From positions 30,392 to 94,391 of the forward strand of contig JADJFK010000017.1 in NCBI GenBank assembly GCA_016708585.1: DNA of 64,000 bases. Direction: 5' to 3'. The stretch's first letter is position 1. Every line of letters starts with the position of its first letter. The stretch comes from Sulfuritalea sp. (GTDB lineage: Bacteria > Pseudomonadota > Gammaproteobacteria > Burkholderiales > Rhodocyclaceae). Below the pieces are notes generated by a model. The model had not been told where the DNA came from and searched no databases. It worked only from the letters and a program-made list of their open reading frames with translations. Positions 48,721-57,313 of the stretch are shown here, piece after piece. The position numbers and the translations under genes were made by a program.

Positions 48721-49491
48721 CTATCTGGTCTTCCGGGGAAGCATCTCGATGGCGGTAGCCCCCCTGGGCGGCGTGAACTTGAACACCGCGTCCTTGAAGC
48801 CCGGCTTCAAATTCCAGTCGAACAGCTGGATCGACTGCGGACGCGCTTCGTCGGCGCGATTGGTGATCACCAGCTTGCGCGGCAGGGGCTTGCTCCCGGC
48901 GCTAATCCATATCTGCCAGTCGATACTGCCCTGGCGAAAGGCGTAGTGATCGCAGAGATCCCCGCCGACAAGAGCCTGGCCGGCATTCATCGCCGATTCG
49001 ATCTTGTCGAATGGCGCGTCCGGCGTACCCCAGCGGAAGAAGTCCTCCATCGGCAGCTGCACGCCGTACTTTTCTTCCAGCAAGTTGATCAGGCCACCGA
49101 GCGTGTCCTCGAATTCGACGGTCGAGAAATATTTCCGCTCCGGCGTCCATAGGGTGAGGGTCTTGCCGTCGTAGATGAGCTCGCGGCTGGAACTCGTGCT
49201 TTCCATTGCGACGCGCAGCTTGTTCGGGCGCACGGCCTTCATGTCGGCCTTTGCCGTGTGCTGCAGTTTCTGGCCGCTGGCCAGCACCACCTCGCCGGTC
49301 AGTTCGGTCGACACCTGGAAACGCTTCAGGGTCTGCAGGTGGGCCCCCATGTCCTTCAGGGCCTGGATCGCTGCCGGATTGACGGGGTTCGCCGCCGGCC
49401 GGGCCGTGCCCGCCGCCGCGGCCTGGGCCTGCAGACCCGGTGCCGCGAGCGACATTGCCAACAGGCCGAGCACCGCTAGTTTGCGCTTCAT
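48721..49491 (-). CDS. DUF2092-type periplasmic protein
   Basis: 256 aa. A signal peptide, MKRKLAVLGLLAMSLAAPGL QAQA, is followed by an LolA/DUF2092-like beta sheet: ALKDMGAHLQTLKRFQVSTE, ADMKAVRPNKLRVAMESTSS, RELIYDGKTLTLWTPERKYF. The ATG at 49491 follows ATGGAGACAGCC (ribosome site GGAG). The family is predicted to bind lipids or polymers, but no function is proven. Co-directional with the glycine-rich gene. Confidence 0.82.
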   Translation of the reverse strand: MKRKLAVLGLLAMSLAAPGLQAQAAAAGTARPAANPVNPAAIQALKDMGAHLQTLKRFQVSTELTGEVVLASGQKLQHTAKADMKAVRPNKLRVAMESTSSSRELIYDGKTLTLWTPERKYFSTVEFEDTLGGLINLLEEKYGVQLPMEDFFRWGTPDAPFDKIESAMNAGQALVGGDLCDHYAFRQGSIDWQIWISAGSKPLPRKLVITNRADEARPQSIQLFDWNLKPGFKDAVFKFTPPRGATAIEMLPRKTR

Positions 49492-49502
49492 GGCTGTCTC
49501 CA

Positions 49503-49828
49503 TGGTTGTAAGGGCCTTGCAGCACGTACCCGCCGGGTGGCGGGTTGAACTCGTTGCGAATTCATCGAACCGGCTATCGAATCCATTGTACTCAGGTCTG
49601 CAAACCTGGCGGATCCGAAGATTGCGGTGCCACGGATGCCGGGATCCATTTCCTGCGACGGGAACGAATGACTACTGTCGCCTTTCCCCGCGGGCGAATG
49701 GCTCGGGGCTGTCGGCAATCATATATACGAACGACTCAGACACATCCGGACGGCAGCTTCTCTATTCAATGGCCGCGTAGGGAGCCACCCGACCACTCTC
49801 GTGGCTGATCCCGCCATGACTCGCAACC
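49503..49828. other. Non-coding stretch before the OsmC-YcaO gene
   Basis: About 325 bp with no convincing gene on either strand. It lies between the end of the OsmC-YcaO gene and the promoter side of DUF2092. No terminator with a T-run was found. Confidence 0.5.
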
Positions 49829-52033
49829 CTAACTGGATAAAGCCGCCGCATTGGCCCGCGCCATGTGCAGTTTTTTATAGCTGTCGATCAGGCGCTGGTG
49901 CCTGTCGAGCCCTTCCAGTTTCGTGCTCGTTGGCGTCAAGCCGAAGAAGCGCACGCTACCGTCCACCGACCCCATCACCGCATCCATTCGCGGGTTGCCA
50001 TACATCCGGCGGAAATTGACTACGTAATCGTCCAGCTCCAGCTCGTCGTCCAGCAGCACCTCCAGCACCACGTTCAAGGCCTGATAAAACAAGCCGCGCT
50101 CGACCGTGTTCTCGTTGTATTGCAGGAAGGCGCCCACCAGCTGGTGCGCCGCTTCAAAATTCTGCAAGGCCAGATGTATCAGCAGCTTCAATTCCAGAAC
50201 CGTCAGCTGGCCCCAAACGGTATTCTCGTCAAATTCGACGCCGATCAGGGTGATGATGTCGGTGTAATCATCCAGCTCACTGCCTTCCAAGCGTTCGAGC
50301 AGTGCTTCCAGGCTGGCGTCATCCAGGGAATGCAAGTTCAGGATATCGGCGCGGAACGATAGCGCCTTGTTGGTGTTATCCCAGACCAGATCCTCTACCG
50401 GATAAATTTCCGAATAACCCGGCACCAGGATGCGGCAGGCCGTTGCGCCGAGTTGGTCATACACCGCCATGTACGCTTCCTTGCCCATGTCTTCAAGAAT
50501 CCCGAACAAGGCCGCGGCTTCCTCGGCATTGGATTCTTTACCCTGGCCGGAAAAATCCCACTCGACGAAATCGAAGTCGGCCCTGGCACTGAAAAAACGC
50601 CACGACACCACGCCGCTGGAATCGATAAAGTGTTCAACAAAGTTATTCGGCTCGGTCACGGCGTTACTTTCAAAGGTGGGCCGAGGCAAGTCGTTCAAAC
50701 CTTCAAAACTGCGCCCCTGCAGCAGCTCGGTAAGACTGCGTTCCAGCGCCACCTCCATGCTCGGATGGGCTCCGAAGGACGCAAATGCACCGCCTGTCCG
50801 CGGGTTCATCAGGGTGACGCACATCACCGGAAACTTCCCGCCCAGCGACGCATCCTTCACCAGTACCGGAAAGCCCTGCTTCTCCAACTCCTGAATGCCG
50901 GCCAGAATGCCGGGATATTTCGCCAGCACAGCGTGCGGCACATCGGGCAGTGCGAGCTCACCTTCCAGGATTTCGCGTTTGACCGCCCGTTCGAAAATTT
51001 CCGACAGGCATTGCACCTGCGCTTCAGCCAGGGTGTTGCCTGCACTCATGCCATTGCTGAGGAACAGGTTGTCGATCAGGTTGGATGGGAAATACACCAC
51101 CGCGCCGTCCGACTGGCGCACATACGGCAGCGAACAGATGCCGCGCTTTACGTTGCCGGAGTTGGCGTCGACCAGATGCGAGCCACGCAACTCGCCATCG
51201 GGGTTGTAAATTTGCCGGCAGTATTCATCGAGTATCCCGGCCGGGAGCGCATCTTTGCGGCCAGGCTTGAACCAGCGCTCGTTCGGGTAATGCACGAAGT
51301 CTGCGCCGGCAATGTCTTCCCCCCAGAACTGGTCGTTGTAGAAATGATTGCAATTCATCCGCTCGATGAATTCGCCCAAGGCCGACGCCAGGGCGCTCTC
51401 CTTGGTCGCGCCCTTGCCATTGGTAAAACACATTGGCGAGTGCGCATCGCGGATATGCAGTGACCACACATTGGGAACCAGATTGCGCCACGAAGCGATT
51501 TCAATCTTCATGCCCAGGCCCGCCAGAATCCCCGACATATTGGCGATGGTTTGTTCCAGCGGCAGATCCTTGCCGGCGATATAGGTGCTCGCTTCGGACG
51601 CTGGATTCAGCACCAGCAAAGCCTGCGCGTCGGCATCCAGATTTTCCACTTCTTCAATCACAAACTCGGGCCCGGCCTGCACCACCTTTTTCACCGTACA
51701 ACGGTCGATGGAGCGCAAAATGCCCTGGCGATCCGTGGCGGAGATATCCGCCGGCAGTTCGACCTGAATCTTGAAAATCTGCCGGTAGCGATTTTCCGGA
51801 TCGACGATGTTGTTCTGCGACAGGCGAATGTTATCGGTGGGGATGTTGCGAGTTTCGCAGTACAACTTCACAAAGTAAGCCGCACACAAGGCCGATGAAG
51901 CGAGAAAGTAATCGAACGGACCGGGCGCCGAACCATCGCCCTTATAGCGGATGGGCTGATCGGCTACCACCGTGAAGTCATCGAACTTGGCTTCAAGACG
52001 AAGCTTGTCGAGAAAGTTGACCTTGATTTCCAT
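49829..52033 (-). CDS. OsmC domain - YcaO domain fusion protein
   Basis: 734 aa. The N-terminal about 140 residues are OsmC-like (MEIKVNFLDKLRLEAKFDDF, GPFDYFLASSALCAAYFVKL YCETRNI with the conserved cysteines). From about 150 comes a YcaO domain (SLHIRDAHSPMCFTNGKGAT, ALASALGEFIERMNCNHF, AQVQCLSEIFERAVKREILE), then a helical C-terminal region. YcaO enzymes phosphorylate peptide backbones; E. coli YcaO aids RimO beta-methylthiolation of S12. Codon usage here looks less GC-rich than the neighbours, hinting at transfer. No partner peptide gene is seen. Confidence 0.92.
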   Translation of the reverse strand: MEIKVNFLDKLRLEAKFDDFTVVADQPIRYKGDGSAPGPFDYFLASSALCAAYFVKLYCETRNIPTDNIRLSQNNIVDPENRYRQIFKIQVELPADISATDRQGILRSIDRCTVKKVVQAGPEFVIEEVENLDADAQALLVLNPASEASTYIAGKDLPLEQTIANMSGILAGLGMKIEIASWRNLVPNVWSLHIRDAHSPMCFTNGKGATKESALASALGEFIERMNCNHFYNDQFWGEDIAGADFVHYPNERWFKPGRKDALPAGILDEYCRQIYNPDGELRGSHLVDANSGNVKRGICSLPYVRQSDGAVVYFPSNLIDNLFLSNGMSAGNTLAEAQVQCLSEIFERAVKREILEGELALPDVPHAVLAKYPGILAGIQELEKQGFPVLVKDASLGGKFPVMCVTLMNPRTGGAFASFGAHPSMEVALERSLTELLQGRSFEGLNDLPRPTFESNAVTEPNNFVEHFIDSSGVVSWRFFSARADFDFVEWDFSGQGKESNAEEAAALFGILEDMGKEAYMAVYDQLGATACRILVPGYSEIYPVEDLVWDNTNKALSFRADILNLHSLDDASLEALLERLEGSELDDYTDIITLIGVEFDENTVWGQLTVLELKLLIHLALQNFEAAHQLVGAFLQYNENTVERGLFYQALNVVLEVLLDDELELDDYVVNFRRMYGNPRMDAVMGSVDGSVRFFGLTPTSTKLEGLDRHQRLIDSYKKLHMARANAAALSS

Positions 52034-52293
52034 GTGGGAATTCCAGCGTTCAAAACGAGTTGGCCGCTATTATCGGTTTTCTCCAGCGGGAAAACCGTGC
52101 TTCTCAGCTTTCGAGGATCCAGGGTGCTGGCGCAGGCAACAGCATGCACAGCCGCGACCATGGGCGCGATCCAGTGCCATCGTGACTTTGCGCTTTCTCG
52201 CCATCAGGCAGTCTCTACCGTTACCGCACACCGAGATTGACCACGAGCACGATGCTCGCGGATACTCGCGTATCACCTCGAAACCTGCCACCC

Positions 52294-53172
52294 ATGCACG
52301 GTCTCATCCACCCGTTGATTCTCGCACTCTTCGCCGCCCTGCTCCTGCCGGCCTGCAGCGCCGTGCGGCTGGGCTATGGCAATGCCGACAGCCTGACCCG
52401 CTGGTGGATCGATCAGTACCTCGATCTTTCGCCTGAGCAGGATGCGCTGACGCGCGAGCGTCTGGCCCGTTTGACTGCCTGGCACCGCAAGACCCAGTTG
52501 CCCGATTACGTCACCCTGCTGCGCCAGGGCAAGGCCTTTGCAGCAAGCCAGCCAAAGGTCGGCGACGCGCTGGCGCTGGGCGACGAACTGACCCGCCGCG
52601 TGCGGGTGCTGGCGGAACAGGCCACGCCGGACATCGCCGACCTGGTGGCCACCGTGACCCCGGCCCAGATCGACCGCATTGCGGCGCGCCATGCGGAGAA
52701 GAATGCCGAACTCGCCAAAGAGATGCGCCTTGCGGAAGACAAGGCCGCGCAGCACAAGGCGCGTTACAAGCGCCTGCTGGAGCGCGCCGAGTACTGGCTC
52801 GGCGATTTCAGCGACGAGCAGGAGAACGCCCTGCGGCGCATGGTCGAGGCCCGGGATCCCGGCGGCCGGTTCTGGTTCGATGAAAGGCTGCGCCGCCAGC
52901 GCGAACTGCTGGACCTGATGCGCGAGGTGCAACGGGATCGTCCGCCGCGCGAACGCATCATCGCGCTGCTGCGCGACTACACGGCCCGCTTCGACCTGCC
53001 GCCGGATCCGGCGCGGCGGGCGCAGGCGCAGGCCATGCGCCTCGCAGCGGCGGAGCTCACCGTGGCCGTCCTGGCCATGGCGACGCCGGCACAGCGCGCC
53101 CACGCCGGGCAGAAGTTCGACGACCTGATCCACGACTTCACCGAGCTGTCCAGGGAGAACACGCCGGGGTAG
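52294..53172 (+). CDS. DUF6279-type lipoprotein
   Basis: 292 aa with a lipoprotein signal, MHGLIHPLILALFAALLLPA and cysteine in LPACSAVRL, then RLGYGNADSLTRWWIDQYLD LSPEQ, matching DUF6279 outer-membrane-type lipoproteins of unknown function. The rest is helical and highly charged. The ATG at 52294 gives the shortest clean lipoprotein leader; 52237 is in frame. Upstream 52034-52293 holds only intergenic DNA. Confidence 0.8.
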   Translation: MHGLIHPLILALFAALLLPACSAVRLGYGNADSLTRWWIDQYLDLSPEQDALTRERLARLTAWHRKTQLPDYVTLLRQGKAFAASQPKVGDALALGDELTRRVRVLAEQATPDIADLVATVTPAQIDRIAARHAEKNAELAKEMRLAEDKAAQHKARYKRLLERAEYWLGDFSDEQENALRRMVEARDPGGRFWFDERLRRQRELLDLMREVQRDRPPRERIIALLRDYTARFDLPPDPARRAQAQAMRLAAAELTVAVLAMATPAQRAHAGQKFDDLIHDFTELSRENTPG

Positions 53173-53279
53173 TCCGCTTGGCCGGCTGAAGTCTGCCCCG
53201 CAACCTGCACCAGGCCCTGCTCGCCGCCTACGCCAAGCTGAGCCACCCGCTGCAGTGCTTCAATGCAAACCCGCACGAC

Positions 53280-54377
53280 TCAGCGCTCGTCGAAGCTCAC
53301 CGTCAGTTGCCGGGTGGTGGCCCGCGCCTGGCAGCTGAGTACGTAGCCCTGGGCCATCTCGTCGCCTTCCAGGGTGAAGTTCTTGTCCATGACCACCTCG
53401 CCGGACAGCACCTTGGCGCGGCAGGTGCAGCAGACGCCGGCCTTGCACGAGAAGGGCAGGTCGAGGCCGGCATCGAGCGCCGCGTCGAGGACATGCTCGT
53501 CGGCGCCGATGTGCAGTTCGTGCTGCTTGCCGTCGAGGACGATGGTCAGGGCGATGTCCTTGGCCGCGGCCTGCTTCAGCGGCGCGGCATCGGTATCGGC
53601 CTGGATCTTGGCCGCCTGTGCCGGGCCGGAGGTGAAGCGCTCGGTGTAGACGCGGCTTTCCGGCACGCCGGCCTCGATCAGCGCCTTCTCGGTGGCTTCG
53701 ATCATCGCCTCGGGGCCGCAGATAAAGACTTCGTCCATGCTCGCCGCCGGCAACAGCGCCTTGATGATCGCCCTGACCTTGTCGCCGTCGATGCGCCCCT
53801 GCAGCAGGTCCACTTCCTGCGCCTGGCGGGAGAGGATGTGGATCAGCGTGAGGCGGTCGCGATAGCGGTCCTTGAGGTCCTGCAGGGCCTCGTTGAACAT
53901 CACGCTCGACATGCGACGGTTGCCGTAGACCAGCGTGAACTTGGATTCCGGCTGCTCTTCCAGCGTGGTCGCGGCGATCGACAGGATGGGTGTGATGCCG
54001 GAGCCGGCGGCGAAGCCGACGCGGTGGATGGCGCGCTGCTTCCTGACCGTGAAGCGGCCGTCCGGCGGCATGACCTCGAGCCGGGCGCCGGCCGTCAGGG
54101 TCTGCGCGGCCCAGTTGGAGAACAGGCCACCCGCGACCGGGCGGATGCCGATTTCCAGTTCGCCGGCCCTGGCCAGGCGGCTGCGCGGGCTGCTGATCGA
54201 ATACGTGCGGCGAACGTCCTGGCCGTCGACCCTGGCACGCAGGGTCAGGAACTGGCCGGGTTCGAACTTGAAGGCATCGCGCTCGGCGGCGGGAATGTCG
54301 AAGGTGACCGCCACCGAGCCGGCGGCTTCGGGGCTGACGCGCTTGACGGTGAGTTCGTGAAAACGCAGGGATGACAT
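53280..54377 (-). CDS. paaE: Phenylacetyl-CoA epoxidase reductase subunit
   Basis: 365-aa electron donor to PaaABC: FAD/NAD reductase (PGQFLTLRARVDGQDVRRTY SISSPRS, FAAGSGITPILSIAATTLEE) with a C-terminal plant-type [2Fe-2S] domain (LPFSCKAGVCCTCRAKVLSG plus a final cysteine in SCQARATTRQLTVSF). The ATG at 54377 gives MSSLRFHELTVKRV, the usual start. Last gene of the paaABCDE operon. Confidence 0.95.
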   Translation of the reverse strand: MSSLRFHELTVKRVSPEAAGSVAVTFDIPAAERDAFKFEPGQFLTLRARVDGQDVRRTYSISSPRSRLARAGELEIGIRPVAGGLFSNWAAQTLTAGARLEVMPPDGRFTVRKQRAIHRVGFAAGSGITPILSIAATTLEEQPESKFTLVYGNRRMSSVMFNEALQDLKDRYRDRLTLIHILSRQAQEVDLLQGRIDGDKVRAIIKALLPAASMDEVFICGPEAMIEATEKALIEAGVPESRVYTERFTSGPAQAAKIQADTDAAPLKQAAAKDIALTIVLDGKQHELHIGADEHVLDAALDAGLDLPFSCKAGVCCTCRAKVLSGEVVMDKNFTLEGDEMAQGYVLSCQARATTRQLTVSFDER

Positions 54378-54395
54378 TGGATAGGGCTCCGGCAC

Positions 54396-54896
54396 TCAGT
54401 AAGGCTTGAAATAATCGAACGGTTCGAGGCAATCCCGGCACTTGTACAGCGCCTTGCAGGCCGTCGAACCGAAACGCGAGGACTCGACCGTGTTCGCCGA
54501 CCCGCAGTGCGGGCAGGCTACGGTCTCGGCCGTGGCGGGCTTGGCGATGAAGCGCACGACGCTGCTGCCGGCCGGGGTCTGGTGCGGCGGGGCGATGCCG
54601 TAGGCGCGCAGCTTTTCCTTGCCGGAATCGCTCATCCAGTCGGTGGTCCAGGCCGGCGCCAGGCGGGTGACGACGCGGGCGGGAAGGCCGGCGCTTTCCA
54701 GCGCAGCCCGCACGTCGTCCTCGATCTGGCCCATGGCCGGACAGCCGCTGTAGGTCGGGGTGATGACGACTTCGAGGCCGTCGGCGCCCTGGCGCACGTC
54801 GCGCAGGATGCCGAGTTCGCGCAGGGAAATGACCGGAATCTCGGGATCGGCCAGATGCTCCAGCGCGGCCCAGGCGGCCTCGACGGTCGTGGTCAC
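54396..54896 (-). CDS. paaD: Phenylacetate-CoA oxygenase assembly protein PaaD
   Basis: 166 aa, DUF59/MIP18-type protein needed for epoxidase maturation. It has LADPEIPVISLRELGILRDV, TPTYSGCPAMGQIEDDVRAA and a C-terminal zinc ribbon CPHCGSANTVESSRFGSTAC with KCRDC. The GTG at 54896 is chosen, just after the paaC stop; an ATG at 54914 inside paaC is a less likely alternative. Confidence 0.93.
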   Translation of the reverse strand: MTTTVEAAWAALEHLADPEIPVISLRELGILRDVRQGADGLEVVITPTYSGCPAMGQIEDDVRAALESAGLPARVVTRLAPAWTTDWMSDSGKEKLRAYGIAPPHQTPAGSSVVRFIAKPATAETVACPHCGSANTVESSRFGSTACKALYKCRDCLEPFDYFKPY

Positions 54897-54900
54897 GGAC

Positions 54901-55686
54901 TTACCAGACCCCATTCGGATGGGCGCGCGCCAGGCTCTGCATTTCGGCGAGCAAAAAGCCGAGATGCTCGGAGTGGATGCCCTGCTTGCCTTCGGTAACA
55001 TAACCGCCGACGGCGGGCCGCGTCAGCGTCGCCTCGGCCAGCGCCGCGTCGACGATGGCGTCCCAGTCGGCCTGCAGCGTCTGCACGTCGACACCGATGC
55101 CGGCGGCGACGGCCGCCGCTTCGGCCGGGCTGTGCGTCCAGAACTCCCGGGTGTAGGGGAACAGGTGGTCGACTGCGGCCTGGGCGCGCACATGCGACTC
55201 GTCGCTGCCGTCGCCGAGGCGGACCAGCCAGTCGCGCGAGTGGCGCAGGTGGTAGCGGACTTCCTTCTGCGACTTGGCGGCGATCGCGGCGAGTTCGGCA
55301 TTGGCGGACTTTTCCAGGGCTTCCCAGAGCAGGGCCATCAGCGCGCTGTAAAGAAAGTTGCGGACGATGGTGGTGCCGTAGTCGAGGTCGGCGTGGGCGT
55401 AGCCCGACAGCGGGCCGCTGTGCGGCAGTTCGACCAGGGTGTAGTTGCGGAACTCGTGCGTGTCGCGGAAGTAGGCCAGCCTGTCTTCCGTGCAATCGCC
55501 ACCCTTCAGCGTGGCGGCGAGTTGGTAGAGCAAACGCGCCTGGCCGATCAGGTCGAGGCTGACGTTGGACAGGGCGATGTCCTCCTCGAGGATGGGGCCG
55601 TGCCCGCACCACTCGGCATTGCGCTGGCCGAGGACCAGGGCATTGTCGGCGAGGTGCAGCAGGTAGTCGATGGCCGCGCCCATCAC
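54901..55686 (-). CDS. paaC: Phenylacetyl-CoA epoxidase structural subunit
   Basis: 261-aa ferritin-like partner of PaaA without the diiron site. Recognised by LLHLADNALVLGQRNAEWCG, SNVSLDLIGQARLLYQLAAT, FRNYTLVELPHSGPLSGYAH and EHLGFLLAEMQSLARAHPN. The start is a GTG at 55686 or, more likely, the adjacent ATG at 55683, which forms TGATG with the paaB stop. Confidence 0.96.
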   Translation of the reverse strand: MMGAAIDYLLHLADNALVLGQRNAEWCGHGPILEEDIALSNVSLDLIGQARLLYQLAATLKGGDCTEDRLAYFRDTHEFRNYTLVELPHSGPLSGYAHADLDYGTTIVRNFLYSALMALLWEALEKSANAELAAIAAKSQKEVRYHLRHSRDWLVRLGDGSDESHVRAQAAVDHLFPYTREFWTHSPAEAAAVAAGIGVDVQTLQADWDAIVDAALAEATLTRPAVGGYVTEGKQGIHSEHLGFLLAEMQSLARAHPNGVW

Positions 55687-55976
55687 ATGTGTCCCACTTC
55701 GTCGGGGATCTCGTAGAAGGTCGGGTGGCGGTAGATCTTGTCCGCGGCCGGGTCGAACAGCGCGCCCTTGTCATCGGGATTGCTGGCGGTGATCGCCTTC
55801 GACTCGACGACCCAGATGCTGACGCCTTCCTGGCGACGGGTGTATACGTCGCGCGCCATGTCCAGCGCCTGCGCGGCGTCGGCGGCATGCAGGCTGCCGC
55901 AGTGCTTGTGCTCGAGGCCCTGCTTGCTGCGCACGAAAACTTCCCACAGCGGCCATTCCTTCAATTCGGTGCTCAT
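55683..55976 (-). CDS. paaB: Phenylacetyl-CoA epoxidase subunit B
   Basis: 97-aa bridging subunit: KEWPLWEVFVRSKQGLEHKH, AADAAQALDMARDVYTRRQE and SIWVVESKAITASNPDDKGA. The ATG at 55976 has a perfect AGGAGG site. That site-start block is duplicated 116 bp upstream at the paaA stop (see the interruption element), so paaB is separated from paaA unusually. Confidence 0.95.
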   Translation of the reverse strand: MSTELKEWPLWEVFVRSKQGLEHKHCGSLHAADAAQALDMARDVYTRRQEGVSIWVVESKAITASNPDDKGALFDPAADKIYRHPTFYEIPDEVGHM

Positions 55977-56102
55977 GCTGCCTCCTCCGACCACTTGCCA
56001 ATAGTTAAAACGACCCGGCGTCGGCGGCACGCAGCAATCGCTGACGCTGCGCCCCCGTTCGCTGCGCTCACGGGTCCCCCTCCGCTGCTCATGCTGCCTC
56101 CT
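55970..56102. repeat. Insertion with 17-bp direct repeats between paaA and paaB
   Basis: TGCTCATGCTGCCTCCT occurs at 55970-55986 and 56086-56102. On the minus strand each reads AGGAGGCAGCATGAGCA, i.e. ribosome site plus start. At the upstream copy ATGA overlaps the paaA stop. The 116-bp insert carries a short open frame (MSSGGGPVSAANGGAASAIA, ending WSEEAA) and a GTGAGCGCAGCGAACGGGGG segment. Confidence 0.75.
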
Positions 56103-57096
56103 TCCTGCTGCGTTCCTGTTGCTTGCGGGCATAGGCCAGCGCGGCATCGCGCACCCACTGGCCGTTGTTGTGGGCCTTGACGCGGGTCGCCAGGCGTTCC
56201 TTGTTGCAGGGGCCGTTGCCGTTGACGGTCGCCCAGAATTCATCCCAGTCGATGCGGCCGTAGTCGTGGTGCTGGCGCTCCTCGTTCCACTTCAGGTCCG
56301 GATCGGGCAAGGTCACGCCGAGCACGCGCGCCTGTGGCACGGTGGCATCGACGAATTTCTGGCGCAGCTCGTCGTTGCTCACGCGCTTGATGCCCCAGCG
56401 CATGCCCTGGGCGCTGTTCGGGCTGTCGGCATCGGGCGGCCCGAACATGGCGAGGCACTTCCACCACCAGCGGTTCACCGCATCCTGCACCATCGCCTTC
56501 TGTTCCGCCGTGCCCGTCATCATCACCAGCAGGGCCTCGTAGCCCTGGCGCTGGTGGAAGGATTCCTCCTTGCACACGCGCACCATGGCGCGCGCGTAGG
56601 GGCCGTAGGAGCAGCGGCAGAGCGGCACCTGGTTCATGATCGCGGCGCCGTCGACCAGCCAGCCGATGACGCCGACGTCGGCCCAGGTCAGGGTCGGGTA
56701 ATTGAAGATCGACGAATACTTGGCCTTGCCCGAGTGCAGCCCCGCCAGCATCTGGTCGCGGCTGGTGCCCAGCGTCTCGGCGGCGGAGTACAGGTAAAGG
56801 CCGTGGCCGCCCTCGTCCTGCACCTTGGCGATCAGGATGGCCTTGCGCTTGAGGCTCGGCGCGCGCGAGATCCAGTTGCCCTCGGGCAGCATGCCGACGA
56901 TCTCGCTGTGCGCGTGCTGGCTGATCTGGCGCACCAGCGTCCGCCGGTAGGCCTCCGGCATCCAGTCCTGCGGCTCGATGCGGCCGTCGGCGTCGATGCG
57001 GTTGTCGAAGCGCTGCTGCAATTGCGCTTCCTCGGCCGTGCGCAGGACGGGTTGGCCGGCCTCGTCGCGCATCGTGTCCATGGCTTGGGTATACAT
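56089..57096 (-). CDS. paaA: Phenylacetyl-CoA epoxidase catalytic subunit
   Basis: 335-aa diiron monooxygenase subunit epoxidising the ring of phenylacetyl-CoA. It shows the iron ligands in AKVQDEGGHGLYLYSAAETL and CKEESFHQRQGYEALLVMMT (ExxH-type), and FNYPTLTWADVGVIGWLVDG. It begins MYTQAMDTMRDEAGQPVLRT at 57096. The first gene of the operon, with a near-consensus promoter upstream. Confidence 0.96.
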   Translation of the reverse strand: MYTQAMDTMRDEAGQPVLRTAEEAQLQQRFDNRIDADGRIEPQDWMPEAYRRTLVRQISQHAHSEIVGMLPEGNWISRAPSLKRKAILIAKVQDEGGHGLYLYSAAETLGTSRDQMLAGLHSGKAKYSSIFNYPTLTWADVGVIGWLVDGAAIMNQVPLCRCSYGPYARAMVRVCKEESFHQRQGYEALLVMMTGTAEQKAMVQDAVNRWWWKCLAMFGPPDADSPNSAQGMRWGIKRVSNDELRQKFVDATVPQARVLGVTLPDPDLKWNEERQHHDYGRIDWDEFWATVNGNGPCNKERLATRVKAHNNGQWVRDAALAYARKQQERSRKEAA

Positions 57097-57158
57097 GGCT
57101 GCTCCTTATATGGCGCTGCTGTCGGGGTCGTTCGCGGTGCCGACCGGCAACCGCCAAC

Positions 57159-57214
57159 GTGATACATTTTTATTGATTGTTGTAAATGTTAGTGTATCAC
57201 TTAATCCTTGTCAA
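57159..57214 (-). promoter_or_regulatory. paa promoter and operator dyad
   Basis: On the minus strand TTGACA (57209-57214) is 17 bp from TAACAT (57186-57191). A perfect 8-bp inverted repeat, GTGATACA (57193-57200, read on the minus strand) and TGTATCAC (57159-57166), overlaps the spacer and transcription start, a likely repressor site. The region is AT-rich. Confidence 0.7.
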
Positions 57215-57313
57215 TCGAAACTTAAAGCATTCGGGCGACAGGGGGTAGCGCTCGATCAGGAATCGAACGTGGCAGGGACGGCAGTTCAGGATAGCGCCCG
57301 GAAGCGCCAGATA

